From: Axinella damicornis
Lineage: Eukaryota > Porifera > Demospongiae > Axinellida > Axinellidae
Length of the DNA stretch: 64,000 nt
Direction: 5' to 3'
Assembly: GCA_963931865.1 (NCBI GenBank)
Contig: OZ007514.1
Location: 8,844,646-8,908,645, forward strand
The notes below the pieces were generated by a model that was given only the letters and a program-made list of their open reading frames with translations, was not told where the DNA came from and searched no databases. Positions 46,076 to 57,000 of this stretch are shown in pieces. The translations under genes and the position numbers were made by a program. Every line of letters begins with the position of its first letter. Within the stretch, counting starts at the first letter, position 1.

Positions 46076-46182
46076 TAGCCTCGTTCCCAGTCCCACACCC
46101 AGCTTTTCGTCGCATGCAGTACGGTAAAGCGGGGAGTACTGCAAGTGACGAAAAGCTTGGCGTGGGACTGGGGACGAGGCTA
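46076..46182. mobile_element. fold-back element (CCTCGTTCCCAG family)
   Basis: A ~107-bp hairpin starts TAGCCTCGTTCCCAGTCCCA and ends with the inverse GACTGGGGACGAGGCTA. Arms include CAGCTTTTCGTCGC / GTGACGAAAAGCTTG. Confidence 0.85.
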
Positions 46183-46570
46183 TTGGCAACATGAGACCAA
46201 TACATCTGAGATTACAGTACTAAAAGCGTATTGAGTGGAGACACCAGCACTTCTGCTCAGTTACTCTGAGTTGCAAGTTTGATATTTTGATGCCTGAAAG
46301 TATAATGCACAACTTTGTTTAACCCACAGTCGATGCTTGGAGAAGTACATGTTGGTATCACGATACCAATTAGGTATCACACCGGGGTAATATTGATAGT
46401 ATTGCCCAGCACTACATCAATGCAGAGTTGAAGAATTGTTCTCTCAGATTGTGAGACATTGTACACAATACAGTGTATTGTCTCAAACTTTGGCATCCCC
46501 AATCTATTGTCACCCCTTCACTCAACTAGATTTCAGATCGTACAGCACCAAATTCCAAGGCGTACGTATA

Positions 46571-47182
46571 CCGTATAGCTTGGTCTACACGTTTGCGAAT
46601 TATTCGTCATTCGCAAAATTAATATACATGTGCACGGTACAGTCATAGATAGTGTACTACGGACGGTAAGTTACTACTACAAAGCCATTTTTGTCCCAGT
46701 GTAGTGTGGTTTAGAACAACCATCAACAACCAGCTGCATTCCTCCGTTGCCGAGTTAATCTAGCACAACAGCTTTGTGTTAGACACAGCGATTGCTTAGT
46801 ATTCTCGGCTTGGTAAACATGATAACCACGGACCATTGCTTCAAAGTTCAAACTAGGCATGCCTTTGCTGACGGCTAGCTAGACAACAAACATGCCAATC
46901 TAGCCTCGTTCCCAGGCCTTCCGCACCTCCAGTTTTTGATCGCTTGCAGTATGCGAAAACGCAAGTGATCAAAAATTGGAGGTGCAGTAGGCCTGGGAAC
47001 GAGGCTATGCAAATCAGTGTGCCACATTAAATAGAATTTCAACACGTCATGCCCATAAACTCGATAGTGGTGTTGCGTGTTTGGACAGTGAAGTTGCAAA
47101 ATTATTTCAATGAAATTTTCTTAAAAACAGCTATAGGCCTATTCACGAAAATGTAGATCTGCAAAAGTTAAGCGCTATACGG
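46571..47182. mobile_element. TA-flanked MITE with CCGTATAGC ends, containing a fold-back
   Basis: CCGTATAGC at the left and GCTATACGG at the right, with TA on both sides. Bases 46903-47007 are a nested fold-back of the CCTCGTTCCCAGG family with arms including CACCTCCAGTTTTTGATCGC. The outer inverted match is only 9 bp. Confidence 0.5.
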
Positions 47183-47214
47183 TAAATTTAGGGTTTTCAT
47201 GTGCAGAACGTATT

Positions 47215-47282
47215 TTACTACTACGAACTGTAATTGCTTCATAATGACAGTACACAATCATAATTATTGTATGTATTCCAGG
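47215..47282 (+). repeat. direct repeat, left copy
   Basis: TTTACTACTACGAACTGTAATTGC and CAGTACACAATCATAATTATTG recur at 47568-47626, on the other side of the candidate terminal exon. Confidence 0.75.
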
Positions 47283-47459
47283 CCACACACCACAGTCTAG
47301 CTTGGCGGCAAGGACAGACTGCTTTGTCAGCTGTTTCTGCTCATTTACAAGTAGCACTTCTAATTCCGCACTACAGCCTTTTCAGTGGAAATATTGCAAC
47401 TTGAATGTAACCTTTTTTGACGGTACTATAATTATTACGGTTGTTTTCTTTCACTTCAG

Positions 47460-47553
47460 CCTTGGAGATCAAGGTTATCAAGGTGGTGATGAGATCTCAA
47501 GTGAGAAACAAACTCAACTAACTCAAGAATTTGGAAGTAGAATCATGTTTTAG
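47460..47553 (+). CDS. candidate terminal exon of the NLR gene
   Basis: A pyrimidine-rich acceptor (TTTTCTTTCACTTCAG) is followed by a phase-2 frame (LGDQGYQGGDEISSEKQTQL then TQEFGSRIMF) ending at TAG 47553. The phase is exactly that required after an LRR exon. The residues are not an LRR. No convincing polyadenylation signal was seen just downstream, so this stays a candidate. Confidence 0.35.
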
Positions 47554-47567
47554 GAACTTCGTATTTT

Positions 47568-47626
47568 ACTACTATTACTAACAGTTACTGTAATTGCTAC
47601 AGTACACAATCATAATTATTGTATTC
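47568..47626 (+). repeat. direct repeat, right copy
   Basis: The partner of 47215-47282, with an internal insertion difference. Confidence 0.75.
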
Positions 47627-47880
47627 CGTGTAATTAGTAACGATTATGTACTGAGTTTTGGTGTCACATTTGTGAAAATTTCCAAAAAAGTGATTTACAA
47701 GTGCTTGCAGTGACACACATACACTCACAACAGTAAGTATTGTTACTCTGTGTCTTGGACTGTTCAGTATTTCTCTCTGAAAAGACATTGTCTCAGCTTC
47801 CTTGTACAGCCTGCATGGGGGGATGGGGAGAACTTCAATAGAATCATGTCACTATAATATTATTATTATTATGGGACCAC

Positions 47881-48310
47881 AGACACTGTGTCAGTGAGGA
47901 TGGTGGGGGTGGGACCACAGACACTGTCAGTGAGGATGGTGGGGGTAGGACCACAGATACTGTGTCAGTGAGGATGGTGGGGGTGGGACCACAGACACTG
48001 CATGTCAGTGAGGATGGTGGGGGTGGGACCACAGACACTGTCAGTGAGGATGGTGGGGGTGGGACCACAGACACTGTCAGTGAGGATGGTGGGGGTGGGA
48101 CCACAGACACTGTCAGTGAGGATGGTGGGGGTGGGACCACAGACACTGTGTCAGTGAGGATGGTGGGGGTGGGACCACAGACACTGTGTCAGTGAGGATG
48201 GTGGGGGTGGGACCACAGACACTGTGTCAGTGAGGATGGTGGGGGTGGGACCACAGACACTGTCAGTGAGGATGGTGGGGGTGGGACCACAGACACTGTC
48301 AGTGAGGATG
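47881..48310 (+). repeat. 36-40 bp minisatellite, about 12 copies
   Basis: The unit is built from GACACTGT(GT)CAGTGAGGAT and GGTGGGGGTGGGACCACA. Copies differ mainly by presence of the GT in ACTGTGTCAG. Proline- and glycine-rich open frames here are artefacts. Confidence 0.95.
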
Positions 48311-48499
48311 GCATTCAGTAGAGCTTGAACATGACAGTATTGGTATTGGTGGATCTAAGTTATCTATCGTGACAACCTGTAGTGAGATGGTGAGCCCGGT
48401 GTACCCTGCAGAGGCTCAGTGAGGGAGGTCCCATGGTGCACACAGTGTTGCCGTGGAAGTTGAGAAGTAGACCATTCGGATGAAGGGAAGTATAGGACT

Positions 48500-49015
48500 G
48501 AGGTACAAACTTCCATGGTCTGTGTACTGTTGGTCCACGCATTCTCCCTATTCATGGAGTGACCAGAAAATGCAGAAAACAAGTCCGTGCATTCGTAATT
48601 TGTTTACCATTTAGTGCATTGGAAGATGAAAATTGAAAATTGAAGTGCAATTGCCATTTTTCATATTCCATATTTCAATCATCTGTGTAGCAAACATGGC
48701 AGCAGAAAAATGGGAAAATGAGCTGTAAAGTGGTCTGTGTACTGTTGGTCCATCCATTTTTCATACGTCCACCCAGCAAACGAAAACAGGTCGTGGGCCA
48801 GGATTTCATATTCCTTACTCCCAGAGTGACCAGATAATCCAGAAAAATGTGTCGGTGCATTCTTCATTCATTTACCTGTTAAGCACGCTGGAAGAGGAAA
48901 AATGAAAATTGAAGTGCAATTTATGTCTTTAATGATTAAAATATGCAGCTAATTATAATCAGCTACTTGTTACTGGGTTGATAAATTGAATAGGAGCTCC
49001 ATCAAAACCTCACCA
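48500..49015 (-). repeat. left arm of a large inverted repeat
   Basis: Contains two related ~200-bp subunits with TGTGTACTGTTGGTCCA, ending near AATTGAATAGGAGCTCCATC. The inverted counterpart is 56010-56480. The two arms flank a ~0.5-kb core into which the Mutator-like element has inserted. Confidence 0.8.
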
Positions 49016-49512
49016 CAAGTTCACTTAATTGATATTAGCCTTGAACGGAGGCCCACATGCTAGGTTACCATAATCTCTGTTGGTCCAAACCATTTGCTTA
49101 TATTCAGCACGATGATTCCGTTTTACCAAAGTCGGATGCATGGTCCACTAGTGACGGCTGTACCTGTTTCAACGTCCTCATCACTTTGTACTTCCCCTAC
49201 ATGTACCGTTAGGTCAAATATGGTAGTTGTGCACATGCACCTTGCAGTACCGGGTATCTTGTAATTATTTCCGTTTTGTGGTTAATTAAGTACCGGACTC
49301 ATAAAGGATAGGTCTTCGTAAAGTACAGCACGGATTCCGCATTACGTCATCAACATCAAGGTCAGGGTTCACCCTATAACCAAGGTACGCGCGCATGCGC
49401 CGAGGCAAATTATGCCGGGAAATCATGGGCTAATTCTCGAGAACTTAGCTTTTCTTCATCTTGGTAGAATAGGCACTAGCTATTAGTAGACTCTGCCAGC
49501 AAGTAGCTCAGT

Positions 49513-52500
49513 ATGGCTAACCGGGTAGAGCATCTGGAGTCAGAGCTGCAGAGCCCAGAGCCGGAGGCAACTCAGCAGCTGCTCACGGAATATTCTGAAA
49601 GTTGCCACAACGGAACAAAGTGTGAGTATATTCTTTGTTTACATAATGGTAGCTTATTAGCAAAAGGTAATCCAACTAGCCTAATCGCCAAAGGTCATAG
49701 GTCCATCATTAGGGCTGAGGAAATGCTATGCGCATACATCAAGCACCCGCATGGCGTAGTCATACAAGTAGCTACAGGTTTTTAAAGTTAGGTGCAATTG
49801 CAAGATGGTTAATCGATCACCACTCCCATTATTGTAACAGTTGTGGAGCTTCTTGGTAGGTGCGCTGCATGTATCAGGAGCAAGAGATCAAGTGAATATG
49901 AATATTGCCGACTGCAAATGGAACACGATGAGGAAAGGTGTACGGTGTGTTCAGCATGCTACGCTAAAGATCCAGAATCTAGTTTGACTTCTTGTCGGCA
50001 AAACAAGAAGCATCAACAACCAAATGCTACTGCTCAATACCCTGTGTCACTGGGAACACACAAAAACCTGCCACAGTGCTGTGAAGAACTTTGGGGATTA
50101 CAGGTACAGTGCACGTTGGAAGAGAACGGTGGACAGGGAGTAGCTGATATGTACGTTACTGGGTACATGATACCCTTTACAGAAGAGAAACGTGACATGT
50201 GGATGAAGAAATTGTCAAACCAAACAGGTATCGAGTACACAGTACAGAATGGCAGGCACACTAACCTTTCCAGTCGAGAGAAGGGTGTTGCCAATATTGA
50301 CGGAAAACTACAGGCATATGTAGTGAGGTCAAGCCAGGTATACAGATGTAAGAGGGCAGGCAAGGGACGAGGAAAACGTCCCCCTCTCAGTACATCTACG
50401 AAACACCGAGTACATCCTGGCACTAGAAAGTTGGGGTGCAAGGCCTCAGTCCAAACCAAGACACTTGAGTTGGGAAATGGACAACAAATCTTGCAGGTGA
50501 ATGTACCCACAACAGCAGCCCACCTGCCAGCCCATAATGTGGGTTCGTTAGCAGATCAACTTACCCTGAAACCACTGCAGGAGGTGAAGGATAAGGTGGG
50601 GGAGCTTGTACGTGACACCTTTCTTACAAGCAAAGCATTGAAGATCTCCCTCAAGGCCTGGGTTCAGAAGGAACTGATACCCAGGCACATTGCTGAAGGA
50701 ATCATCGCCGAGGCTCCTTCAGTTCTGAACAGAGCATACCACCCTACCAATGACGACATTTGTGTAATTTCACGTAATGCAATAATTGAAGAACGGAATG
50801 CCAAGTTCGACCAAGACGCTGTACTCTGTCTTCTTGAGAGTGAGAAGAAGACAACTGGCCTGGACTACTACTTGAGACAGTACAAAAACAAGGAGAGGTA
50901 TGTTTCTGACGTTAACTTGCAGGTGCACAAGATTCATTATTAATACATGATTGTATAATCATAACAGGAGCACCTACTGCATGTATGTTGCAAGGCCACA
51001 TGCATACTACTGACATTGAAAACTATGTCTGTATAACTGCAGTTTGGTCCTGGGTACTCCAATCTCACCAGTGAATGAAAACGGTCCCAAAAGGTGATAA
51101 TAATAATCACAAACTGAGATTTCTGATTTAAATTGCTTCCTTCCGTTCTCAATTCCCAGTTTAGCTCATTCCTCCAGTGCTGCTTCAGCGCTACCAGAGA
51201 TTGCAAGAGCTGTTCTCAACCTAGCAGAGATTGAAGAGGCAGAGGAAACTGTTACAGTTGCCAGACATGCAGCTGATAGTCAGTCTTTTCTACTAGTGTT
51301 CCAGACACCTCAACAGAGGAAATGGCTGGCAAAATACGGGAACACAGTAACATGTATGGATGCCATCTACAAAACCCTGAAATATGGTTTTCCTTGCTTT
51401 TTCCTGGTAGCAAAAACGGCAATAGGAAAAGGCCGTGTTATTGGGACCATCATCCCGCAGTATGAGACAGAAGAATTGATTGCTGAGGGACTTACAGTTA
51501 TAAGCTCGTGGAATCCTGGATGGTGTCCAGATTTCTTTATGACCGACAAGAGTGCACAGGAACTGAGTAAGCTAAATCCACACAATCATATTTTTAACAA
51601 GTAACATGTAGACTGCTGCGTTAGGAGTTTGTAACAATGTAGTTGGGTGAAGTACTACACACCATAATGCATGGTGTGCTCTAATTCGAAAACGTTGGTG
51701 GGGGAACCAATTTATGTGTATACTACACTTTACCTTTGTAGGTGCCATTGCCTCGGTCCACCCTAGCACAGTCAGACTGATCTGTGACTTTCACCGCGCT
51801 CAGGCAGTGGATCGGTGGGTCAATAGCTCACAGAATGGAGTACCAAGTGGCCTAAAAGAAGTGGTGAAGGCCATGATGAAGAAGCTGGCTTATGCCACAA
51901 CACGTAAGCATAAACCTTCACCCATAGCAAAGTATAACCTTGTATATTACTGATATTGCATCCCTTTACCTATCACACAGAAAAAGAGTTTGACAGCATA
52001 TTGTCCACAATAAAGCAGTCGCCATGGTACTGTACCAACAAGGCTTTACAGGCCTACTTGGAATCTGAATGGCTTAGCTGCAAACCAGTAAGTGCATGTG
52101 CAGAATCATAACAATGTGGTAACTTCTAGCCAGTGCCCACAAAGGATTGGCCTAACTGCTTTTCTAACTAGAGGTGTTCATAGAACACATACCCCGCACT
52201 GAACGTCTACAGGCCAGGATGCATGCTACAATCGACGTGACATCTCTGCCGATGCACATCGAACAGTGCAGCTATCGCGTATACTGTGTTCGTGTATGGC
52301 CATATCCAAGGTGTGGGAGTGACCGCTTACCGCATATTATATTGTGAAGCTGGAGAGGTGGGGCCAAATGTTACGAATAATAGGAAATAGCTGGAAAAAA
52401 AACAGCCGAAACAATAGCCACAATATGTCTGTGAAGTACATAAATCGTGGGAAAGTAAAGTACAGCGAAACGGAGCGCCTTGACTTCAGTCAGGTACACT

Positions 52501-54666
52501 TAGAGCAGTTTTTGCTATTTGCTATTGTTTGACTCCATTTCAATGGTTTATGAGGGTCTATGTGGCGAGATTTCAATTTTTTCGCCTGACAGACAGACAG
52601 ACAGACGACAGACGGACAGACAAAACCGATTGCTTAACCCCGCTATAATTCACGCATGCGCGTACGGGGTAACAACCACACAGGATGGTATATACTACAC
52701 ACAAGCTTCCCTGATTTTTAGACTAATAATTTTTAAACCCTCTTTCAGTTGTGGTCACATGTGTACCGGCAGTGCTTTCATGCCAACATCGACACCAACA
52801 ACTTCACCGAGGGCTTCAACAGCTCCCTTCGCAAATACCTGTTGTTACGGCATGACAAATCAGTGCACTCTTTGGTGAAGATCCTGCTGTCAGTCGTTTT
52901 CCCTGAACAAGAAAGAGAGTATTTGGAACTAAATATCAGACAATCAGAACAGTACCGTAAACCTATAAATTCCACTGTGCCACCATATTTGCTGAATCGG
53001 CCCCAGGAAGTACGTGCAGCTTGTCTGAAAAACACAGAAAAGGCCAAACTGATAGAGTCGTCCCGTTTAAAGGAGTTCAGTAACCAACCAGGAACATACA
53101 CTGTTACAACTTCTGGGGGCTCATATGAATCCAGCATCTCAGCTGGCAAATGCTCATGTCCATACTTCCAAAAGACCATGCAAGCACATGTTTGCTATAT
53201 TTATGCACACAAAGTGGGAGTGGGACGATCTACCCAAGAAACTAACCCAAGCACCATATATGACTCTTGATCATGATGTTAGCAGTACAGCCTGTGCTCA
53301 CGACCAAGAACAAACTTGGTTAGATGATGTAGAGGAACTACAGCCAGTTGCAGCAGTAATCCCACCAAAGGTAACCCCAGGGAACACGATTGCAAAGCTA
53401 CAGCGAGCAATTAGAGATGATTTGGCAAAGTGTGCTAGTATGGCATACATGGTGAACGATGCTCCACTCCTGATGGAAGCACATGAGCGGATCAAGGCCA
53501 TTCACATGGAGTTGCTTCAAGCTGCTCGTAGCAATCCTGATAAAGAAAATCAACTGCCAGTAATGTCCTTGTTGGTCAAAGCCGACCTATCTGATTACCG
53601 ACGTCGCTCAAAGTTGACACCAAGAGCGAGTATGGTACTTCGCAAATACCGAAAAAGAAAGGCAAATGTGACTTCACCTATAAATCACAAAAGAATGAAG
53701 ATGGGAGATGACCCACTTCTTGGAGCATCACGGAGGTCTGTGGGGAGACCAAAACTGCCAAGAAAGAAAAAAAAAAAGCTTCAATCAGGTATATACAAAC
53801 ACTTTGCACGTCAACAATCATCAGTTATACTTATCTAGCCTACTATTTATCTTCCATCCAAATGAGTAGGGGCCCTCTCCCAGGCATCACCACCGGCTCT
53901 GGTTCATTCTCCGCAAACACTGAGACACAATCTACAACTCCAGCTGCAAAAGCCGTAAGTGTACTTGGTTCTCCACATGCTCAAATGAATATTGATTTGT
54001 TTACTCTTAGATGGAACCCACATGTACAAGTACTGCTGACACTGTTGCTTCAAAGGCTGAATGGACAGGTGATTTTAAAATGACTAATTTTTTGCTATAA
54101 AATGAGGTGTTACATGTATTTTCATGCATACAGGGAGGAGGAAGAGGTGTGGGGTCTGCAGTGGATGCACAGCACCTGACTGTGGTCAGTGCAGCAATTG
54201 CAGAGCTATGAAAAAGTTTGGAGGTCTTGGAAACAGGAAAAAGTCGTGTGTCAGTCAAGTATGCCAGAAGCTTAGTACTACCCTCTTCACGCTACTGTCA
54301 GGAAACTACAATCAATCACTAACAAACTGCGTAAGTGGTATCACAGTTATACATGCAATACATACATGTAGGTACATAAAAGTATCCCCTATACAATAGA
54401 TCACCGAGTCTCTGTCAAGAGGGTTACTGTTGGTCAGTATCCATCAGAGGTGAGACAAATGAACTACATTTACTTTGACCATTATCAACACAAGTTTGCT
54501 TATAATTATTATCCCATGCCATACACTCTAGGGAAGAAAGAGCTGGGGCTTATTTTCTTGTAAGAACGTCCATACCCGTACATCACCAGATGCTACTGAA
54601 CATGGGAAAGGGCTTAATACTGGAAATGATGAGAACTATCAATGTGCAAGCCCTTTTCCTCAGTAG
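49513..54666 (+). CDS. MULE transposase with SWIM and CXXC zinc fingers (11 exons, one frameshift)
   Basis: Exons: 49513-49621, 49841-50897, 51160-51566, 51742-51903, 51981-52087, 52749-53788, 53884-53954, 54011-54068, 54134-54330, 54372-54449, 54532-54666. All phases match if one base is skipped, giving 1139 residues. The N-terminus has Cys pairs (CAAC; CTVCSAC). The catalytic DDE core has D in TCMDAIYKT, D in FFMTDKSAQE, the C-x2-H motif in ICDFHRAQAVDRW and E in NNFTEGFNSSLR. A SWIM finger (CSC...CKH) follows. The C-terminus is a CXXC zinc finger (RCGVCSGCTAPDCGQCSNC, KKFGG, C-x4-C), which in other proteins binds unmethylated CpG. One extra A in AAAA (53170-53173) breaks the frame inside the SWIM finger. 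This is either an inactivating mutation or an assembly error. Confidence 0.82.
52490..52660 (-). repeat. GTCAGTC repeat copy in MULE intron 5
   Basis: The inverse of 28252-28420 (AGACAGACAGACAGACGACAG, ATTGCTTAACCCCG). A small insertion inside the transposase gene but confined to its intron. Confidence 0.65.
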
Positions 54667-54927
54667 GTGGACCAATTATATTTATTATTACAATATTGAC
54701 ACTCATATTTTATGTCTTGCTGTATGCCTTCATTAATTAACATCATTATAATAATAATAACGATACCAATAGCGTCAATCAGAAAACTCAGCAGAGAAGT
54801 GAATCTAGTTCAAGTCTGCGTGGATTAAGTCGAGTATAACAATCCACCACCCTGCGCACGGTGAGTAGTTGACCACGCCCACTCACAGTTTGCCCAGACC
54901 ATCGCCTGGATGCGGGTGGTTCGTCCG

Positions 54928-54929
<2 letters not shown>

Positions 54930-54963
<34 letters not shown>
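54930..54963 (+). repeat. poly-C tract
   Basis: About 34 consecutive C inside the MULE, between the transposase gene and the OTU remnant. Confidence 0.9.
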
Positions 54964-54965
<2 letters not shown>

Positions 54966-54982
54966 CCAGCCTACGGGCTTGA

Positions 54983-55316
54983 TGTGAAATGTCATTCAGT
55001 CACGAAAAGCATCTTCAAGAAATCAACCGAAAAGTCGTAGTCTCAGTGGGAGATGGGAACTGCTCAATCTCAATGGGGCTACTTGACACTGAAACCAGAG
55101 GTATTCACTAAGCTTTGCAGTGTAATCCATGCAGAATCGCTTCAGCAACGCTGTCAACGTATGAGTAAACAAGGAATATGGGGATCTACTGTAGAGTTGA
55201 TAGCTACAGCAACTGCGTTTCAGGTTCCAGTCTATCAACCACGCTTTCCCAACAAAGAGTGCATGGAAATGGCTAAAGTATAGACCCCGTACAACTTGCA
55301 ACTTTAATAAGTTATG
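54983..55316 (+). pseudogene. OTU cysteine-protease-like pseudogene inside the MULE
   Basis: The first frame reads HLQEINRKVVVSVGDGNCS, with the OTU catalytic DGNC at 55052-55063. After a frame change it continues CQRMSKQGIWGSTVELIATA, then FQVPVY, matching the second conserved OTU block (MxxxGxWGxxxELxAxA). A further shift gives WKWLKYRP. At least two frameshifts are present and the histidine block was not found, so it is inactive as sequenced. OTU proteases remove ubiquitin; protease genes in Mutator elements are known (ULP1-type in plants). Whether this was a separate gene or a former exon cannot be told. Confidence 0.6.
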
Positions 55317-55357
55317 AAGGCCGAATATGGAATCGAGCTTTCTTACCATAGGCATAA

Positions 55358-55607
55358 CCAGTCCAGAGGAGGTTGGACACGCTTGACCTTTACACTAATT
55401 GAAATTCTACATCTGGAGTAAGAAGCATGTTTAGCCAATTTTGAGGTTGGTCCCCCTTATTATTAATTTTTTGATGAAGGGGACCCTCCTTAGAATTAGC
55501 TAAAAATGCCTCTTTCTCGAGATCTCGAGATGTAATTAGTGTGACCCCAGCCATTTTGATTAGAAAAGGTCAACCATGTCCAACCTCCTCTGTAACCAGT
55601 CACACTT
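55358..55607. mobile_element. fold-back MITE nested in the MULE
   Basis: CCAGAGGAGGTTGGACA near the left and its inverse TGTCCAACCTCCTCTG near the right. The interior has a palindromic CTCGAGATCTCGAG. Confidence 0.7.
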
Positions 55608-56009
55608 CAACTGCTTTGTTCCGCTGGATGCATCGGCTGCCACATGCACAGCCATGACAGCTAACTGTTAACATCTTCAACGTATCGAGACTAAAATTAA
55701 TATCAGTTCAATATTGTTGTATTGTTGTATAATTAGAAATTACTGCGTTTCCGGTTGATGACGTAGTGCGGAATCCGTGCTGTACTTTACGAATACCTAA
55801 AGGATACACTTTCTACTGATGCCAACACGAATCAGCTCAATGTTAATGCTGCTAGCTATTCACATACCTAACTCAGGCTAATGAACAGCATGGTGCTAAT
55901 GTAATGAATATGTAATATATGATGTCATCTAAAGAGTGTTCCATGGCCTCATGCAGTACTGGAAATGGGAAAGATAACATGGCAATAATTATTTGCGAGG
56001 GGTGGAGTT

Positions 56010-56480
56010 TGATGGAGCTCCTACTCAATTTGTCATCTTAGCTAATTGTAATGAATTGCTGCATGAAAGACAAAAATAGCAACTTTTGCAGCTCATTTTC
56101 CTATTTTTCTGCTACCATGTTTGCTACACAGATGAGTGAAGCATGGAACATGAAAAATGGCAATTGCACTTCTATTTTCAATTTTCATCTTCCAGTGCGC
56201 TAAATGGTAAACAAATTACAACTGCACGGACATGTTTTCCGCATTTTCTGGTCATTCCGAGAGTAGGGAGAATGGGTGGACCAACAGTACACAGAATTGC
56301 ACTTCATTTTTCATTTTTCCTCTTCCAGTGTGCTAACAGGTAAACGAATGAAGAATGCACCGACATGTTTTTCTGGATTATCTGGTCACTCTGGGAGTAA
56401 GGAATATGAAATCCTGGCCCACGACCTGTTTTCGTTTGCTGGGTGGACATGTGAAAAATGAATGGACCAACAGTACACAG
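56010..56480 (+). repeat. right arm of the large inverted repeat
   Basis: The inverse of 48500-49015, again with two subunits ending in TGGACCAACAGTACACAG. The frames seen in both arms are parallel and carry no domain. Confidence 0.8.
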
Positions 56481-56494
56481 ACCTTCCATGCATC

Positions 56495-56507
56495 ACTGTG
56501 TGTGTGT

Positions 56508-56550
<43 letters not shown>

Positions 56551-56807
56551 ATGTGTACGAGTGATTATGTGTGTGTGTGTGCATGTGGTGTGGTGTGTGT
56601 GTGTGTATGTGTGCATGTGTATGTGTGCACGTGTGTGTGTGCGTGTGTGTGTGTGTGTGTGCATGTGTGTACGAGTGATTATGTGGGTGTGTGTGCATGT
56701 GGTGTGGTGTGTGTGTGTGTATGTGTGCGTGTGTATGTGTGCACGTGTGTGTGCATGTGTGTATATATGTGTGTGTGTGTGTGTATATATGTGTGTGTGT
56801 GTGTGTA
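56495..56807 (+). repeat. GT microsatellite, compound
   Basis: A long (GT)n tract with GTGTGCATGTG and GTACGAGTGATTATGTG interruptions that themselves repeat (56550-56600 and 56660-56710). His/Thr- and Val/Cys-rich frames are artefacts. Confidence 0.97.
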
Positions 56808-56909
56808 AAAAGCGATTGAAATGTACATTGTAAATCTGCTGGTTCTGAATATACACCAAGTCAAACTGGTACTCTCATCAGTAGGTAAGTTACTCCACAA
56901 TCGTCACAC

Positions 56910-57000
56910 TAGCCTCGTTCCCTGGCCCTTCCAAGCTTTCCGTTGCTTGCAGTATGTATGACGACAAAAGCTGGGCGGGGGCCTGGGAATGAGGTCATCA
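56910..57000. mobile_element. fold-back element (CCTCGTTCC family)
   Basis: Starts TAGCCTCGTTCCCTGGCCC and ends GGGCCTGGGAATGAGGTCAT. The right end is diverged. Confidence 0.7.

Larger units (their letters stand above)
3564..47553 (+). other. span of an NLR-type receptor gene (Death-Death-NACHT-LRR)
   Basis: The exons described separately in this span can be joined in order without breaking the reading frame. Death exon 1, linker exons 1-3, Death exon 2 and the start of the NACHT exon are all phase 1; the NACHT end, every LRR exon and the candidate terminal exon are phase 2. NLRs are cytosolic sensors: LRRs bind or gate a ligand, NACHT oligomerises on ATP binding, and N-terminal Death domains recruit adaptors or caspases. 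The 5' exon with the start codon was not found upstream of 3564. The long introns are full of transposons and segmental duplications. The joining of all exons into one transcript is inferred from phase and order. Some LRR exons could belong to alternative transcripts or be unused duplicates. Confidence 0.65.
49311..55797. mobile_element. 6487-bp Mutator-like element (MULE) with CXXC transposase
   Basis: The 44-bp terminal inverted repeats start GGTCTTCGTAAAGTACAGCA (left) and GGTATTCGTAAAGTACAGCA (right, inverted), with two mismatches over 44 bp. The 9-bp direct repeat TAAAGGATA flanks it at 49302-49310 and 55798-55806, the target duplication length typical of Mutator. The interior holds an 11-exon transposase gene and a decayed OTU gene. 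Nested small repeats lie in intron 5 (about 52490-52650), at 54930-54963 (poly-C) and at 55358-55607. The perfect target duplication suggests a fairly recent insertion. Confidence 0.88.

Noticed and set aside
47844..48195. Pro/Ser-rich and Gly-rich frames
   Set aside because: Produced by the 36-40-bp minisatellite.
56378..56859. His/Thr-rich and Val/Cys-rich open frames
   Set aside because: Translation of the GT microsatellite.
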